64,000 bases of DNA, from assembly GCA_910586565.1 (NCBI GenBank), contig CAJUIT010000007.1, positions 62,001 through 126,000 on the forward strand. Direction: 5' to 3'. This DNA is from an uncultured Muribaculaceae bacterium. Its GTDB lineage: Bacteria; Bacteroidota; Bacteroidia; Bacteroidales; Muribaculaceae. The notes beneath the pieces are model-generated. The model saw nothing but the letters and a program-made list of their open reading frames with translations. It ran no database searches and was not told the origin of the DNA. The first letter of the stretch is position 1. Each line of letters opens with the position of its first letter. This document shows positions 52,922 through 61,906 of this stretch, piece by piece. The translations under genes and the position numbers were made by a program.

Positions 52922-53338
52922 ATGAAAATGGAAAACTTGAATAAATCACGTGTTGAAGAGGCTGTGGAGCGCAAACGCTCCGGAAAATTCAATTGCGCCC
53001 AGTCGGTGGCATGCACCTATTGCGATGCGGCCGGTGTGGATGAAACGGTTATGAACAACATCGCAGGGGCATTCGGTTCGGGAATGGGGTGCACGCAAGG
53101 CACATGCGGAGCCCTTGTGGGTGCCGGCATGGTTGTGGGAATGGTGAGGAAAGACCGCGTTGCCGCCATGCGCGACATGCGTTCAATCATGGAGCGGTTC
53201 CGCAACGCCAACGGTGCCGTCACCTGCCGTGAGCTCAAGGGGCTCGATACAGGCACCCCTCTGCGCGCCTGCAACGACTGTGTGGCCGATGCCTCAGCCC
53301 TTCTCGAAGAGCTACTCGCCTCCGCTCCCAACCCCTAA
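52922..53338 (+). CDS. C_GCAxxG_C_C family (putative redox-active) protein
   Basis: A 138-residue protein with the family cysteine pattern FNCAQSV, FGSGMGCTQGTCGALVGAGMVVGM and VTCRELKG..LRACNDCV. The Cys residues could bind a metal cluster or form disulfides; the biological role is unknown. Start taken at the ATG at 52922; an ATG two codons later is possible. Upstream TACTTTG (about 52899) is an imperfect -7 box. Confidence 0.8.
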   Translation: MKMENLNKSRVEEAVERKRSGKFNCAQSVACTYCDAAGVDETVMNNIAGAFGSGMGCTQGTCGALVGAGMVVGMVRKDRVAAMRDMRSIMERFRNANGAVTCRELKGLDTGTPLRACNDCVADASALLEELLASAPNP

Positions 53339-53372
53339 AAAAGGTGAATTTGAGCGGAATTTGCACGAAAAG

Positions 53373-53403
53373 TTGGTAAAGAAGAATAAATTCCATAACT
53401 TTG
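53373..53403 (+). promoter_or_regulatory. Probable promoter of the DUF177-rpmF unit
   Basis: TTG (53373-53375) and TAACTTTG (53396-53403) with 20-nt spacing; leader of about 20 nt to the ATG at 53430. Confidence 0.6.
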
Positions 53404-53429
53404 CACAGTTTTTTCAGCTGACTATACCG

Positions 53430-54008
53430 ATGGGAAAATTCAGTCAATTCAAGCTCCCTTTGAAGAGCCTCCCCAAAGGCACTCATGAATTTGAGTACCA
53501 TCTCGATAAGGAATTCTTCAAAAATATGGAGAGCGAAGATGTGCGCGACGCATCAGTAGATGTGAAACTGCAGGTGACATACGCCAACGACGTGTACACT
53601 TTGGCTTTTGAAATGAAAGGAACGGTTACAGTGCCCTGCGACCGCTGTCTTGACGACCTGGAGCTTGAAATCGACACCACCTACGGTGTGAAAGTGAAAT
53701 ATGGCGACGACTACCGCGAGGATGCCGACGATCTCATCGAGATTCCCGAAAGCGACAACTACCTCAACATCGCCTATATGATTTACGACACCGTGTCGCT
53801 TGCAATCCCAATCAAGCATGTGCATCCGTTGGGCAAGTGCAACCGCGCGATGAGCTCGCTGCTGAAGAAGCACCGCGCAAGCACTCCAGGCGACCCCGAT
53901 GCCGAACTTGAGGAAAATCTCATCGAGGAGATTGACTCCATGCCCGACACCGCTGTCGACGACCAACCCGCCACCGATCCCCGCTGGGATAAGCTCAAGG
54001 AACTCTGA
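53430..54008 (+). CDS. yceD: DUF177 (YceD) family protein
   Basis: A 192-residue protein. The DUF177 core shows VPCDRCLDDLELEIDTTYGVKVKYG with the CDRC motif, then IEIPESDNYLNIAYMIYDTVSLAIPIKHVHPLGKCN. YceD proteins precede rpmF in many bacteria and are linked to 23S rRNA maturation or large-subunit assembly. The acidic tail (DPDAELEENLIEEIDS) ends in DPRWDKLKEL. The ATG at 53430 follows its promoter; the longer reading from 53160 runs through the previous gene. Confidence 0.9.
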   Translation: MGKFSQFKLPLKSLPKGTHEFEYHLDKEFFKNMESEDVRDASVDVKLQVTYANDVYTLAFEMKGTVTVPCDRCLDDLELEIDTTYGVKVKYGDDYREDADDLIEIPESDNYLNIAYMIYDTVSLAIPIKHVHPLGKCNRAMSSLLKKHRASTPGDPDAELEENLIEEIDSMPDTAVDDQPATDPRWDKLKEL

Positions 54009-54078
54009 GCCCCCGCGCCAACGGTAGCCCCGAACTGAGAACAAAAGAGAAACAATAACAATATAACGATAAAAAACA

Positions 54079-54264
54079 ATGGCACATCCTAAAAGACGTC
54101 AATCAAAGACCCGTACGGCCAAACGCCGCACTCACGACAAAGCCGCTATGCCCACTCTGGCAATCTGCCCCAACTGCGGCGCATGGCACGTTTACCACTG
54201 CGTTTGCATGGAATGCGGTTACTACCGTGGAAAAGTAGCTATCGAGAAAAACGCTGTAGTTTAA
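54079..54264 (+). CDS. rpmF: 50S ribosomal protein L32
   Basis: A 61-residue protein beginning MAHPKRRQSKTRTAKRRTHDKA, with the zinc-ribbon CPNC..CMEC pattern (CPNCGAWHVYHCVCMECGYY). It is part of the large subunit. It follows the YceD gene by 70 nt. A terminator-like hairpin follows. Confidence 0.97.
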   Translation: MAHPKRRQSKTRTAKRRTHDKAAMPTLAICPNCGAWHVYHCVCMECGYYRGKVAIEKNAVV

Positions 54265-54289
54265 TCTGCACGTAAACCGAAAAACCAAG

Positions 54290-54314
54290 GGCTGCCCTCA
54301 TTGTTGAGGCAGCC
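54290..54314 (+). terminator. Hairpin after rpmF
   Basis: GGCTGCC-C-TCA TTGT TGAGGCAGCC (one bulged C) followed by TTTCG; partial terminator before fabH. Confidence 0.6.
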
Positions 54315-54428
54315 TTTCGATAATTTTACGCACATCATTAAAGGTTACCGGAGGTGTCGGTGCGACAATGCCTGAAGTGAACTTTCGGCTCCTCTCCCCG
54401 GTTTTACCTAAAAATATCAATTACACTT

Positions 54429-55412
54429 ATGCTCAACGCCAAGATTTCCGGCATCGCGTCGTATCTTCCCGACGATATTCTCGACAATGAGATGCTTTCG
54501 AAAATGGTCGACACCAACGACGAGTGGATAACCACACGCGTCGGCATCAAGGAGCGCCGCATCCTCAAGAAAGATGTGGGTTCATCCTATCTCGGCATCA
54601 AAGCCGTTGAAAAGCTTCTGGCCGACACCGGCACAGCACCCGAGGAGGTTGAACTGCTTATTTGCGCGACTTCAAACCCCGATTACCGTTTCCCCTCAAC
54701 AGGCTCGATTATCTGCGAGGGTGCAGGTTTGAAAAACGCCTACGCCTACGACATCCAGGCCGCCTGCGCAGGTTTTATCGTCGCTCTCGAAGATGCTGCC
54801 GCCTACGTGAAAAGCGGTCTGCGCAAAAAGGTGATTGTTGTCGCCGCCGAAAAAATGTCGTCGATGGTCAACTACAACGACCGCTCCACCTGCCCCCTCT
54901 TTGGCGACGGTGCCGGTTGTGTGCTCGTTGAGTCCACCGAGGAGCAGGGTGTTGGTGTGCTCGACGCTGTGTTCCACGTCGACGGCCGCGGCCTTGAGCA
55001 TCTGGTGATGTGGGGTGGCGGTTCGGCACGTCCCACCACACAGGAAACCCTCGATGCGGGTGACCACTTCCTGTTCCAGGACGGACGCAACGTCTACAAG
55101 AATGCCGTTACCGACATGTACACCGCATCGGTCGACATTCTCAACCGCAACAACCTCACTGCCGAGACTATCGACTGGCTCGTGCCTCACCAGGCCAACC
55201 TGCGCATCATCGAGGCCGTGAGCTCGCGTGCAGGCATCCCCGAAGAGAAGGTGCTCGTCAACATCGAACACACCGGCAACACTTCGGCCGCCTCGATTCC
55301 CCTCTGTCTCGACGAATACAAGCACAAACTCAAGAAAGGCGACAAGATTCTGCTCACAGCATTCGGCGCCGGTTTCACATGGGGTTCGATGCTCGTTGTG
55401 TGGGATATGTAA
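54429..55412 (+). CDS. fabH: Beta-ketoacyl-ACP synthase III (FabH)
   Basis: A 327-residue thiolase-fold enzyme that joins acetyl-CoA to malonyl-ACP to start fatty acid synthesis. The catalytic Cys is in YDIQAACAGFIVAL (about C113), the His in WLVPHQANLRI and the Asn in EHTGNTSAASIP. The N-terminal NDEWITTRVGIKERR is typical. plsX, which commonly sits between rpmF and fabH in other phyla, is absent here. Confidence 0.96.
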   Translation: MLNAKISGIASYLPDDILDNEMLSKMVDTNDEWITTRVGIKERRILKKDVGSSYLGIKAVEKLLADTGTAPEEVELLICATSNPDYRFPSTGSIICEGAGLKNAYAYDIQAACAGFIVALEDAAAYVKSGLRKKVIVVAAEKMSSMVNYNDRSTCPLFGDGAGCVLVESTEEQGVGVLDAVFHVDGRGLEHLVMWGGGSARPTTQETLDAGDHFLFQDGRNVYKNAVTDMYTASVDILNRNNLTAETIDWLVPHQANLRIIEAVSSRAGIPEEKVLVNIEHTGNTSAASIPLCLDEYKHKLKKGDKILLTAFGAGFTWGSMLVVWDM

Positions 55413-55466
55413 TTAAAATGGCAGCCAAACTCCTGATTGGGTGCGGGTTGCCGTAAAAATAAAAGA

Positions 55467-55495
55467 AAATAGCATCTTTTCAGGTGCTATTTTTG
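55467..55495 (+). terminator. Terminator after fabH
   Basis: Arms AAAATAGCA / TGCTATTTT with loop TCTTTTCAGG, then a T-rich tract. 55413-55466 holds nothing else. Confidence 0.75.
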
Positions 55496-55563
55496 TTTAT
55501 ATAACTGAACGGCTTGAGGAGCACGATTCTCCCCGCCGTGAGAAACCCTAAAAACAACACACA

Positions 55564-56568
55564 ATGACCGACAACAAAAACGAAAAGATAAACGAAGAAA
55601 TCGAACGTGCCGATGCTGAAAACCTCATGGCCTCGATGACCGACCGTGTTGCCTGCCCCGCCGACGGCGCATGCAATGAGAAGAAACCCCACAAAGCAGG
55701 GTTTGTAAACATCGTGGGTAACCCCAATGTGGGCAAATCAACCCTGATGAACGACCTTGTTGGTGAACGCGTGAGCATCATCACCTCAAAGGCCCAGACA
55801 ACCCGCCACCGCATCACCGGCATCGTGAATACCCCCGATTTCCAGATTGTGTTCTCCGACACCCCCGGTGTTCTAAAACCCAACTACAAGTTGCAGGAAA
55901 GCATGTTGAGCTACGCCCAGGGCGCACTCACCGATGCCGACATTCTGCTCTACGTGACCGACGTGGTGGAGGACCCCACAAAGAATGCCGACTTCCTGGC
56001 ACGTGTGGCAAAGGAGAAAATCCCCGTGTTGCTGGTTATCAACAAAATCGACCTTCTCAAAACCAACGGCGACCTTGAAACCATCGTGAACCGCTGGCGC
56101 GACATTCTTCCCAATGCCGAGGTGTTCCCCCTTTCGGCAAAGGAACATTTCAATGTGCCCAACTTGATGGCGCGCATCGTTGAGCTGCTTCCCCCCTCGC
56201 CCCCCTATTTCGGCAAGGACGCGCTCACCGACAAGCCCGCACGTTTCTTTGTCACCGAAATCATCCGTGAGAAAATCCTCACATCCTATGACAAGGAGAT
56301 TCCCTATTCGGTTGAGGTTATCGTTGAGAAATTCGACGAATCCGACAACGCCATCCACATCATGGCAACAATCTTTGTTGAGCGCGACAGCCAAAAGGGG
56401 ATTATCATCGGCAAAGGTGGCTCGATGCTGAAGAAAGTCGGCACCGAGGCCCGTAAGGATATCGAGAAATTCTTCGACAAACGTGTTTACCTCGAACTGT
56501 TTGTGAAGGTTGAGCCCAACTGGCGCAACCGCGAGAACAAGCTTAAGGCGTTCGGCTACATCGAATGA
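55564..56568 (+). CDS. era: GTPase Era
   Basis: A 334-residue ribosome-assembly GTPase. It has G1 GNPNVGKST, G3 SDTPGVLKP, G4 NKIDLL and a C-terminal KH domain with GIIIGKGGSMLKKVGTEARKDIEKFF and LELFVKVEPNWR. It aids 16S rRNA 3' end maturation. An N-terminal acidic extension of about 45 residues (MTDNKNEKINEEIERADAEN..) precedes the HKAGFVNIVG start usual in this phylum. An internal Met (MASMTDRV) may be used. Confidence 0.95.
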   Translation: MTDNKNEKINEEIERADAENLMASMTDRVACPADGACNEKKPHKAGFVNIVGNPNVGKSTLMNDLVGERVSIITSKAQTTRHRITGIVNTPDFQIVFSDTPGVLKPNYKLQESMLSYAQGALTDADILLYVTDVVEDPTKNADFLARVAKEKIPVLLVINKIDLLKTNGDLETIVNRWRDILPNAEVFPLSAKEHFNVPNLMARIVELLPPSPPYFGKDALTDKPARFFVTEIIREKILTSYDKEIPYSVEVIVEKFDESDNAIHIMATIFVERDSQKGIIIGKGGSMLKKVGTEARKDIEKFFDKRVYLELFVKVEPNWRNRENKLKAFGYIE

Positions 56569-56597
56569 TATTAGCTGGAATCATCCTCGGCAATAAT

Positions 56598-56619
56598 CGG
56601 CAGGGATTTGCCCCTGCCG
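56598..56619 (+). terminator. Terminator after era
   Basis: CGGCAGGG ATTTG CCCCTGCCG then ATATTTT. Confidence 0.7.
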
Positions 56620-56630
56620 ATATTTTAAGT

Positions 56631-56638
56631 TAACTTTG
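56631..56638 (+). promoter_or_regulatory. Probable -7 box (TAACTTTG) for der
   Basis: TAACTTTG lies 80 nt before the ATG; located just after the era terminator. Confidence 0.6.
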
Positions 56639-56718
56639 CAATCGCTATTTAACGGTGGCGGAAGTATCCGTCGCCTCAACGATTCAACTATTCACACTAC
56701 AATAATATACAGCACACT

Positions 56719-58035
56719 ATGGCACAGCTCGTAGCTATCGTTGGCCGGCCCAACGTTGGAAAATCAACCCTGTTCAACCGTCTCACCGAGACCCGGCAGG
56801 CTATCGTTGACCCCACAGCGGGCACCACACGCGACCGCCAGTATGGCAAGGTCGACTGGTGCGGCCGTGAGTTCTCGATTGTCGACACCGGCGGCTGGGT
56901 GGTAAACTCCGACGATATTTTCGAGGAGGAAATCAACAAGCAGGTTGAGGTGGCCATTGAGCAGGCCGACGAGATTCTCTTCGTGGTGGATGCCATGAAC
57001 GGTGTGACCGACCTCGACGACCATGTGGCCGAGATTCTGCGCAAATCGCGCAAACCGGTGATTCTGGTGGCCAATAAGGTCGATTCAAACGACTGGCTCT
57101 ACAACGTGCCCGAATTCTACAGCCTCGGCTTGGGCGACCCCTATCCCGTGTCGGCCGTGAGCGGCTACGGCACAGGCGACCTTCTCGACGAAATCGTGAA
57201 GAAACTCCCCGAGCCCGACAATACCGACGAAAATCTTGAGGAGATTCCCCGCTTCGCTATCGTTGGGCGTCCTAACGCAGGCAAGTCGTCGCTTATCAAC
57301 GCCTTCATCGGCGAGGACCGCCACATCGTTACCGATATCGCAGGCACCACCCGCGACAGCATCTACACCCGCTACAACAAATATGGCTTCGACTTCTATC
57401 TGGTCGACACCGCAGGCATCCGCAAAAAGCAGAAAGTCAACGAGGATATCGAATACTATTCGGTTATCCGTTCAATCCGCGCCATCGAGGCTTCGGATGT
57501 GTGCATCCTCATGATTGACGCCACACGCGGCATCGAATCGCAGGATGCCAATATTTTCGGCCTCATCCAGCGCAACAAGAAAGGCCTTGTGGTGTGTGTG
57601 AACAAATGGGATATCGCCGAGGATAAATCGCTCGACGCACAGAAGCATTTCGAGCAGGCAATCCGTTCGCGCTTCGCCCCCTTCACCGATTTCCCCATCA
57701 TTTTCTGCTCGGCTCTCACCAAGCAGCGCATCTTCAAGGTGCTCGAAACGGCTGTTGAGGTCTACAAGAACCGCCGTCGCGAAGTGCCCACCTCACAGCT
57801 CAACAAGGTGATGCTTGAGGAGATCGGAGCCTATCCTCCCCCCGCCAACAAAGGCAAGTACATCAAGATTAAATATGTCACCGAGCTCAAAGGTGCGCCC
57901 GTGCCCACGTTCATCTTCTTCTGCAACCTGCCCCAGTGGGTTAAGGAGCCTTACCGCCGCTTCCTCGAGAACAAGATTCGCGAGCATTGGGATTTCACGG
58001 GCACTCCGGTGCAGGTGTTCATGCGTGAGAAATAA
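56719..58035 (+). CDS. der: GTPase Der (EngA)
   Basis: A 438-residue ribosome-biogenesis GTPase with two tandem G domains: [16 protein letters not shown] (about 8-23) and [17 protein letters not shown] (about 182-198). Each is followed by a DTGGW or DTAGI G3 motif and NKVD or NKWD G4. A C-terminal KH-like domain ends [25 protein letters not shown]. It is needed for 50S assembly. The pair era-der is common in Bacteroidetes. Confidence 0.96.
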   Translation: MAQLVAIVGRPNVGKSTLFNRLTETRQAIVDPTAGTTRDRQYGKVDWCGREFSIVDTGGWVVNSDDIFEEEINKQVEVAIEQADEILFVVDAMNGVTDLDDHVAEILRKSRKPVILVANKVDSNDWLYNVPEFYSLGLGDPYPVSAVSGYGTGDLLDEIVKKLPEPDNTDENLEEIPRFAIVGRPNAGKSSLINAFIGEDRHIVTDIAGTTRDSIYTRYNKYGFDFYLVDTAGIRKKQKVNEDIEYYSVIRSIRAIEASDVCILMIDATRGIESQDANIFGLIQRNKKGLVVCVNKWDIAEDKSLDAQKHFEQAIRSRFAPFTDFPIIFCSALTKQRIFKVLETAVEVYKNRRREVPTSQLNKVMLEEIGAYPPPANKGKYIKIKYVTELKGAPVPTFIFFCNLPQWVKEPYRRFLENKIREHWDFTGTPVQVFMREK

Positions 58036-58065
58036 CAGGGTATTCTTTAGCTCGCTGTTTTGCCG

Positions 58066-58602
58066 GTGACATTTGAAACCAAAACATATTCGGCCGATAT
58101 AACGGTTGAGGAATTGACGAAGCGCTACCGCGATGCGGAGCGCTTCGGCGCGTTTTGTCGCGATTGCGGAAACTACGGGAGGCTGTGGTGTTGCCCTCCG
58201 TTCAAATTCGATGTTGATGCCGAGCTTGCACAGTGGCGCGCTGCCACGGTGTTCCTCACAAAGATAATCCCGTCGCACACCGAGGGGGTGGGGCAACGTG
58301 CCTCCGCATTGATGAGGCAGGCGCGCCGAGAGGTAGACGCTATGTTGCTCGACCTTGAGAAACACACCGCAGGGCGTTCATTCTCGTTTGCCGGCGGTTG
58401 CCCTCATTGCGGTTCAGCGCCATGCGCCCGCCTGAGCGGGGAGCCGTGCCGCCACCCCGAGCTGGTGCGCCCGTCGCTCGAAGCATTCGGCTTTGATGTG
58501 GAGTCGCTGGCCCGTGAGCTTTTCGGCATCCCGGTTCTGTGGCCTGCGGAGGGGAATTTGCCGGAGTATCTTGTGCTTGTCACGGCATTGTTACATAACT
58601 AA
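58066..58602 (+). CDS. DUF2284 metal-binding protein
   Basis: A protein of about 178 residues with a Cys-rich pattern: FGAFCRDCGNYGRLWCCPPF and GGCPHCGSAPCARLSGEPCRHPELVRPSLEAFGFDVESLARELFG. These Cys sets are expected to bind metal; the reaction is unknown. Start taken at GTG (58066); a TTG at 58060 adds two residues. It lies 30 nt after der. Confidence 0.75.
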   Translation: MTFETKTYSADITVEELTKRYRDAERFGAFCRDCGNYGRLWCCPPFKFDVDAELAQWRAATVFLTKIIPSHTEGVGQRASALMRQARREVDAMLLDLEKHTAGRSFSFAGGCPHCGSAPCARLSGEPCRHPELVRPSLEAFGFDVESLARELFGIPVLWPAEGNLPEYLVLVTALLHN

Positions 58603-58638
58603 AAACTACCGTCGTTGGCTTTGTGTGGAGCGATGATA

Positions 58639-58682
58639 CAAGCCGCCATGTATGGCGGCTCTACGTGCGGCTTCGCCGAATG
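58639..58682 (-). repeat. 44-nt REP-like palindromic repeat
   Basis: Core GCCGCCATGTATGGCGGC and end GGCTTCGCCGAATG, same unit as at 2941-2984. It sits 36 nt after the DUF2284 stop. Confidence 0.8.
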
Positions 58683-58730
58683 GTTGGCGCATGGGGGTGC
58701 ACCACATGCAGTGGGATGAATGAAAAAGCA

Positions 58731-58760
58731 GGGGCTGCCTGACGAATGCCAGGCAGCCCC
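58731..58760 (-). terminator. Intrinsic terminator for the CotH-type gene
   Basis: Arms GGGGCTGCCT / AGGCAGCCCC with loop GACGAATGCC; on the minus strand followed by TGCTTTTT. Confidence 0.85.
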
Positions 58761-58787
58761 GAGGTTTTGTTTGGGGATATGGGATTA

Positions 58788-61484
58788 TCAGAGGGCGAAC
58801 TTGCGGCCTGCGGCGATGTAGAAGCCGCGGGGGAGGGTGTAGGTGTTTTCACCTGCAACAATCTCGAGGGTGAAGTTAACGCCGTCGATGCGGGTAACAA
58901 CAAGCACGCAGTCGGTAGCCGACACAACTTTCAGAGTGCCGTTGGATGCGGTGATCTGCATGTTGCCGGCAGCTTCGGTGTTTTCGATGCCGGTTGTTCC
59001 GCAGGAGTATTCTTCGGATGTGCCGTTGCCATCGCTTGCATAAACATGATTGTTGCCGTTTACAACCCAATCTTCAGTCTGAGCTCCGTTGTTGCCATTG
59101 TTGAAGATAATCTGATGGCCGGATTCCAAAGTGGTGGTGTGGGTATACTTCCAAAGCTTTTCGCCTGAAGCTACACTTACGCGCGACATAACACGGTTAG
59201 CGGGCTGAACAAGTTGCATTGAAGCACCCGGCCATTCACCGCAAGGTTTTACGCCACCTTTCCAAATATACACGCATACGGTTTCCCAGGGATTGTCGGA
59301 TTTGTCGTGGTAGTAGACAACGAAATTATCGCCATCTCCATCGCCATCTCCGTCTCCATCTCCGTCACCATCACCATCACCGTCGCCGTCGCCGCCTTCT
59401 CCGGTAACTGTGAGGGTTTGAGTGGCATAATCAAAGGTGAAGATAACGTTGGTGAATGTGCCGTCGGTTTCGCAATTGTCATCGACGCTGCGTTGGAGCA
59501 CATAGCTTTTGTTCAGCTCTATGATAGAGCCATCTTCAGGGGCACCGAAGTTGTAGATGGCAGTCCAGCTGTCATCGGCGATTTTAAATTCACCGTCGAT
59601 AGATGCAACGGGGAGGGTGTAGATGTCGCCTTCGCGTGTGAATTTGTATGTCTCAGATGCAGACCAGTTGGTGCCGTTGAAATTGCCGCGCAGATAGAGT
59701 TCGGGATATACGGGAGTGGGGTCGTCGTCATCATCACCGCTACCATCACCTTGTTCGGTAACAGTCAGTTGCTTTGTTGCCCAGTTGAAGGTGAGGGTGA
59801 GGTTGGTGAGTGTCTGGTCGGCCAAGGTGCAGTTGCCGCCACCAGAGACAAGTGTTACGGGAGTGTCGAGCTTGATGCCAGTTGCTCCACCGAAGTCAAC
59901 GTTGCCGACATTCCATTCGGGACCTGCGAGTTTCCACTCGCCGCCGAGCGATGCGACGTTGAGGGTGTAGATGTTATTGCCCTTGTCGGTGAATTTATAT
60001 TCCTCTGAAACATTCCAGTCGGTAACATTGCCACGGAGGTAGATGGCTGAGGAGGGAGCCTCGCCGTCACCGTCACCGTCACCGTCGCCGCTTCCGCCAC
60101 CGTTGTAGTTGAGGACTGAGTTGAGATTGCTGACAGAGCGTTTGAGCTTTTCTGTAACGAAGGAGATGTTGTTTTTGGGGTTCTCGTTGCCGTAGCCTTT
60201 GTAGCTCCAACGCTCGTGGTCGGGACGTGCGGCAGCCTGAATCTTGTCGGTGAAAGTGTCGATGTAGTCGTAGATTTCGTTGAAGTTGCTATCCATGAAC
60301 TCGGCATAGACGCGCTCAACTTCGCTGCGGAATGCGGGGAATTTCATCATCTCCTCAATCCACACGCTGTGGTATTCGCCAAAGTTATAGAGCATCTGGT
60401 TGGGTTCTGCATTCTGGAAAGCGGAGCCGAAGTCCCACACGGGGCTGAAGTGCCATTTTGTGTCGGTGCCCATTTCGGCGGCGTGTGCGGCGTTGTCGCG
60501 ATAGAGCTTGCAGCTGCCGTGGAACGATTCGTAGTTGAACACAATCTGGTTAACAACGAAGAATTTGGCGAGGTCGGTGAGGTCGACTTTCTCGGCCCAC
60601 TGGCAGTTTGACTTGTCGGAATCGTAGATGAGACGGTTCACTTCGGTCATCTCGTTGATGAGCCACTGACGGTGATCCTCGGTGATGTAGTCGGAGGGGG
60701 AGTCGTAAGTGAAGCGGAGCCATTCGTCGTCGGGGCGGAGATAGCCGGTGAAGCCTTCTTCCTTGATTTGAACCTGGTCGGCATCGGGGTAGTTGTCGAT
60801 TTCCACGAGCCATGCGGGTTCGGCGTTGCGAGCCTCGGTGAGAGCTGCCTCAGCATCGGCTACGGCCTGCTGCAGTTCGGCGCGGTTCTCGTCGGTGGCT
60901 TCGGCAAGTGCTTTCTGAGCATCGGAGAGAGCATCCTCGGCATCTTCAACGCCGCTGTCGTAGTCGTAGACGTTAACGCGTTTGTCGTCGACGCGCACAG
61001 TTTCGGTGAGGAAGTAGAGGCCGATGTAGTCGCCGTTGAGCACTACTTCAACGGGCTGGTCGCTGGGAGTCCAGGGGAGCCCGATGAGGCGGCTGAGCTG
61101 GAAGCCTACGGCGTTGCGGAGGAAGCCGCGGTTATCGTCGGCGTGAGCCAGCAGAGCCCAGTGCTTGCTGCTGTTCATGCCCATGAGCTTCTGCTTTTTG
61201 CCAAGTTTGAGGCGGTAGGGTTTCTTTTCAAAGTCGGTCCAAGTGTAGTTGCCACGGCCGCGGATTTGAAGCGCGAGCGGTTCGGCTTCGGTGCCGAAAG
61301 CGGTGAATTCAGTGCCCATAGGGTCGAGCCAGTAGGTGGCGCTGAGATAATCCTCTTTCGATGTGATGGGAGTTTTGTTCTCGGTGTCGATGTGCAGCAC
61401 CGGAAGCGTGCCTGAAGGGGATGCGGCTTGCATGGCCACCACGGCCATTACAAACGCCAACAGGCATGACAAAGTTTTTTTCAT
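58788..61484 (-). CDS. Secreted CotH-kinase-family protein with Gly-Asp linkers and carbohydrate-binding-like repeats
   Basis: An 898-residue exported protein. A signal peptide (LSCLLAFVMAVVAMQA) is followed by a CotH core (about 30-450) with RGRGNYTW, KPYRLKLGKKQKLMG, WALLAHADDNRGFLRNAVGFQLSRLIG and WHFSPVWDFGSAF. A coiled-coil insertion rich in Ala/Glu (about 178-215) interrupts it. Two SusE/F-like beta modules (LYLRGNFNGTNW, AIYLRGNVTDWN) and a CBM26-like module (VCVYIWKGGVKPCGEWPG) are joined by Gly-Asp linkers encoded by GATGGC repeats. It ends in TYTLPRGFYIAAGRK, a sorting-like tail. CotH-type proteins phosphorylate proteins in spore coats; here a glycan-linked role is likelier but unproven. 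Confidence 0.85.
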   Translation of the reverse strand: MKKTLSCLLAFVMAVVAMQAASPSGTLPVLHIDTENKTPITSKEDYLSATYWLDPMGTEFTAFGTEAEPLALQIRGRGNYTWTDFEKKPYRLKLGKKQKLMGMNSSKHWALLAHADDNRGFLRNAVGFQLSRLIGLPWTPSDQPVEVVLNGDYIGLYFLTETVRVDDKRVNVYDYDSGVEDAEDALSDAQKALAEATDENRAELQQAVADAEAALTEARNAEPAWLVEIDNYPDADQVQIKEEGFTGYLRPDDEWLRFTYDSPSDYITEDHRQWLINEMTEVNRLIYDSDKSNCQWAEKVDLTDLAKFFVVNQIVFNYESFHGSCKLYRDNAAHAAEMGTDTKWHFSPVWDFGSAFQNAEPNQMLYNFGEYHSVWIEEMMKFPAFRSEVERVYAEFMDSNFNEIYDYIDTFTDKIQAAARPDHERWSYKGYGNENPKNNISFVTEKLKRSVSNLNSVLNYNGGGSGDGDGDGDGEAPSSAIYLRGNVTDWNVSEEYKFTDKGNNIYTLNVASLGGEWKLAGPEWNVGNVDFGGATGIKLDTPVTLVSGGGNCTLADQTLTNLTLTFNWATKQLTVTEQGDGSGDDDDDPTPVYPELYLRGNFNGTNWSASETYKFTREGDIYTLPVASIDGEFKIADDSWTAIYNFGAPEDGSIIELNKSYVLQRSVDDNCETDGTFTNVIFTFDYATQTLTVTGEGGDGDGDGDGDGDGDGDGDGDGDNFVVYYHDKSDNPWETVCVYIWKGGVKPCGEWPGASMQLVQPANRVMSRVSVASGEKLWKYTHTTTLESGHQIIFNNGNNGAQTEDWVVNGNNHVYASDGNGTSEEYSCGTTGIENTEAAGNMQITASNGTLKVVSATDCVLVVTRIDGVNFTLEIVAGENTYTLPRGFYIAAGRKFAL
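59328..59395 (-). repeat. GATGGC hexanucleotide tract encoding Gly-Asp repeats
   Basis: Runs of 6-mers GGCGAC/GGTGAC/GGAGAC on the minus strand encode about eleven Gly-Asp pairs between modules of the CotH-type protein. A shorter tract of the same type lies at 60061-60095. In-frame slippage would alter linker length. Confidence 0.85.
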
Positions 61485-61641
61485 GATGTTGTTGAATGTA
61501 AGTAATAAAGATATATTAAAAATATAAAATTCCGATTGGTTGCGTATGGTATTATGATTTATCCGTTATGATGCCCGATTTGGTTTGACGGGCATGCGGG
61601 TAACCGTAAACTATGCATGCAATATACTAAGAATCCGGCTA

Positions 61642-61649
61642 CAAATATA
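61642..61649 (-). promoter_or_regulatory. Probable -7 box (TATATTTG) for the CotH-type gene
   Basis: TATATTTG on the reverse strand, with a leader of about 150 nt that is AT-rich (AAGATATATTAAAAAT). Confidence 0.5.
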
Positions 61650-61729
61650 CGAAGATTTAGTGAAACAGACTGCGTGTAGAGCCCTTTTATTTGCCTGAGG
61701 AGGGTGTGGGGAGATATTTGCAGATAAGA

Positions 61730-61905
61730 GGGTGTGTCAGAATGGCTCGTCTGGGTCGCCGCTTGCGGGATTCGGCCTCGGTCACGTACCTCAGTACGCT
61801 CCCATCGACCTCACCCACAAGCTCCTACCATCCAAACCATTCTGACAGCACCCTCCCCGCTTAGACCACAAAGGCGGTGTGTCATGAATTTTGACACACC
61901 GCCTT
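61730..61905 (+). repeat. 176-bp dispersed element, copy 2
   Basis: Nearly identical to 20698-20874. Here the outer arms are better preserved: TGTCAGAATGG near the start pairs with CCATTCTGACA near 61844. The final hairpin AAGGCGGTGTGTC / GACACACCGCCTT (61871-61905) ends 1 nt before the stop codon of the minus-strand barrel gene and can serve as its terminator. Confidence 0.85.
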
Positions 61906-61906
61906 A

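Noticed and set aside
59307..60008. Long plus-strand frame antisense to the CotH-type gene
   Set aside because: It arises from the hexanucleotide tract and reverse complement; no independent support.
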